The notes under the pieces are model-generated. The model was not told the DNA's origin. It was given only the letters and a program-made list of their open reading frames with translations, and ran no database searches. A DNA stretch of 64,000 nt. It comes from Rebecca billardiae RCC1528. Taxonomy: Eukaryota; Haptophyta. Location: the NCBI GenBank assembly GCA_965240325.2, contig OZ251222.1:1054001-1118000 (forward strand), in the 5' to 3' direction. Made by a program: the position numbers and the translations under genes. Of the stretch, positions 62,545-64,000 are shown one piece after another. How positions within the stretch are numbered: position 1 is the stretch's first letter; each line of letters opens with the position of its first letter.

Positions 62545-63780
62545 TCACTCCGCGTCCCACACCTCGGAGCCGGGGGCGATGCCGGTGCCGCGGGCGTCGG
62601 CCTCGCCCGTCGGCGTCAGGCGCAGCCTGCACTGTCCGCCAGACTCCACCTGCCACTCGCGGACGGCGCGGCATACCGGGGCGGCCTCGAGGGCCTTGGC
62701 GGCCGTCAGGCGCTTCTGCATCTCCGCGTACGCGTCGCACGCCGACCGCACGACGGGCTCGAGCCCGGCGAGGTCGCGCTCGAGCCGGTCCCTCGCGAGC
62801 TCGTACAGCCGCTTGTCGCCGCGCGCCTTGTCGTCAATCAGTGCGTGCAGCTCGGCAATCTCGGCGTCCGAGTAGTACGGCCACGGCCCGGGCGGCACCT
62901 CCTTCGTGCCCTTCGCCTTCTTGTCCGCGGCGGACTCCCACTGGCGCGCGTAGTGCGGGCACACGGGCAGCCCGACGCGCGAGCACACGAGGAACACCGC
63001 CTGCGCGAACTGCGCCATCACGCCGACCACGTCGAACGCATCCAGCACGCGCGGCAGGTCGGGAAATCCTTTCTGCACGAACCGGCCGGCGTGCGGGTGC
63101 ATCTCGGGCAGCCCCTTGCGGTGGCGCGAGGCCCAGGAGGCGTTGATCACGAAGCCCGAGCCGCCGAGCAGGTGCCCCAGCTGCGGGCTCTCCGCCGCCT
63201 CGATGTACGACCGCATGTCCACCTTTTTGAACTTGTACACGAGCTGGTACCTGTACACGGACGCAAACCAGCCGCGCGGCTCGCGCACGATCAGCACCGC
63301 GACGGCGCGGTGGTGCGCCGGAGCGCGGCGGATGGAGCGGATGCGGGCGAGGTCGGCGGCGAGCGAGGTGCTCATGTCCGTCGACACGTGGTACTCCACC
63401 GCCGCCTGCACGCGCTTGTCGAGGAGGCCGTTCGCACAGCGCTCGTACTTGTCGGTCGCCTCGCGCCGCCGCTTGCCCGCGCCGTAGAAGCAGTAGTGCG
63501 TGGGCGCCGGGTAGACCGACTGCGTGTGCCAGTCGAGCGTCGACAGGCTCAGCCGCTCCCACACGCCGCGCATCGTGGTGCCGGCGCACTTCACGATGTG
63601 GCGGACGATCACAAGGCGGCACTTGATGTCGCCGTCGGGCGCGCCGTCTATCGACGGCATGGCAAAGCCGTCGCGGCACGCGACGGACGGGACGGCGGGC
63701 GAGGACAGCGCGCCGGGCTGCGATTGCCCGGCCGCGAGCACCACCAGCATCCCGACGGGGCTCACGCGCACGAGGCGCAT
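62545..63780 (-). CDS. Secretory-pathway sulfotransferase
   Basis: 411 residues, single exon, ATG at 63780. The N-terminus (MRLVRVSPVGMLVVLAAG) is a short signal peptide or anchor. The PAPS 5'-phosphosulfate loop is present as VRHIVKCAGTTMRGVWERL (K-x-x-G-T-T). The 3'-phosphate site is present as VLIVREPRGWFASVYRYQL (Arg and Ser kept). Several cysteines are scattered through the C-terminal half. This pattern fits carbohydrate sulfotransferases acting in the Golgi; acceptor sugar unknown. Unlike the Gal3ST-like protein at 22.8-24.0 kb, its cofactor residues are conserved. It lies 382 bp from the start of the GT8-GT29 gene on the same strand, so both could modify the same glycan. Confidence 0.82.
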   Translation of the reverse strand: MRLVRVSPVGMLVVLAAGQSQPGALSSPAVPSVACRDGFAMPSIDGAPDGDIKCRLVIVRHIVKCAGTTMRGVWERLSLSTLDWHTQSVYPAPTHYCFYGAGKRRREATDKYERCANGLLDKRVQAAVEYHVSTDMSTSLAADLARIRSIRRAPAHHRAVAVLIVREPRGWFASVYRYQLVYKFKKVDMRSYIEAAESPQLGHLLGGSGFVINASWASRHRKGLPEMHPHAGRFVQKGFPDLPRVLDAFDVVGVMAQFAQAVFLVCSRVGLPVCPHYARQWESAADKKAKGTKEVPPGPWPYYSDAEIAELHALIDDKARGDKRLYELARDRLERDLAGLEPVVRSACDAYAEMQKRLTAAKALEAAPVCRAVREWQVESGGQCRLRLTPTGEADARGTGIAPGSEVWDAE

Positions 63781-64000
63781 CGCGCGAGCGGCGCTGGAAT
63801 CAGTTCGCGCTGTCGCGCCACCCTTGCTTGACTTTTACTCGGATGGCACGATGGCCGCCCGAGCCGATCGAAAGGCCCAAGCCGAAAGTTCGACCGGAAA
63901 GGCCCGGCGCTGGGCACGGAGCCAGCAGCGCGAGCCACTGGCCGCGTGACGGCCACGATCAGGATGGCGAAGAGTGACAGCCTCGCGCGCAAGCGCGCTC
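63781..64000. other. Upstream region of the sulfotransferase gene at the window edge
   Basis: It holds CCGAAAGTTCGACCGGAAAG at about 63881-63900, a TTTCG/CGAAA-type element as seen upstream of other genes here. No gene start is visible before the window ends. Confidence 0.4.

Overview
This is nuclear DNA of a eukaryotic microalga, most likely a haptophyte (order of the Emiliania/Chrysochromulina/Prymnesium group); a pelagophyte or other GC-rich secondary alga cannot be excluded. The grounds are very GC-rich coding sequence, short (103-266 bp) GC-alternating introns that mostly start GTGCG and end CAG, a plastid translation factor (TAB2) with an N-terminal targeting region, mitochondrial OXA1, and animal/algal families such as SWEET, Patched, PARP1-like, SLX1 and GT29. 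No prokaryotic operon, CRISPR array, rRNA or intact tRNA was seen. All splice sites were placed by eye from reading-frame continuity and protein-family homology.

Layout. 0-14.7 kb is a compact gene block: a RidA-like protein, glutamate decarboxylase (4 exons), a zinc-ribbon protein, a two-RRM protein (4 exons), a TMEM184/OST-alpha membrane protein, two Golgi-type glycosyltransferases and a flavin monooxygenase. 14.7-17.2 kb has no convincing gene. A DUF924 protein sits at 17.2-17.9 kb. 17.9-22.6 kb has no gene and carries four long inverted repeats (arms about 75-420 bp). 22.7-35.9 kb is genic again: a Gal3ST-like sulfotransferase with altered cofactor motifs, an RWDD3-DUF167 fusion, PARP1-like, TAB2, a disordered coiled-coil protein, and a cNMP-binding/carrier-like fusion. 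35.9-39.2 kb is a repeat-rich gap with a TA microsatellite. 39.2-44.3 kb holds SLX1, TRM112, a PanE/ApbA-type reductase and a 2OG-Fe dioxygenase. 44.3-49.3 kb is a second repeat-rich gap (77-bp tandem array, decayed duplication, CT/GT microsatellite, a family of hairpins). 49.3-63.8 kb holds a GH5 glucanase, SWEET, OXA1, ribokinase, a Patched-family protein with an ShKT insert, a GT8-GT29 fusion and an intact sulfotransferase.

How the genes fit together. Seven genes (two glycosyltransferases, two sulfotransferase-fold proteins, the GT8-GT29 fusion, the GH5 enzyme and SWEET) point to secretory-pathway glycan synthesis, sulfation and sugar handling, as expected of an alga that makes scales or acidic surface polysaccharides. 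PARP1-like and SLX1 are DNA-repair proteins, and both lie beside E2F-type motifs in divergent promoters. Eight gene pairs are arranged head to head with 133-364 bp between starts, so bidirectional promoters look common in this genome.
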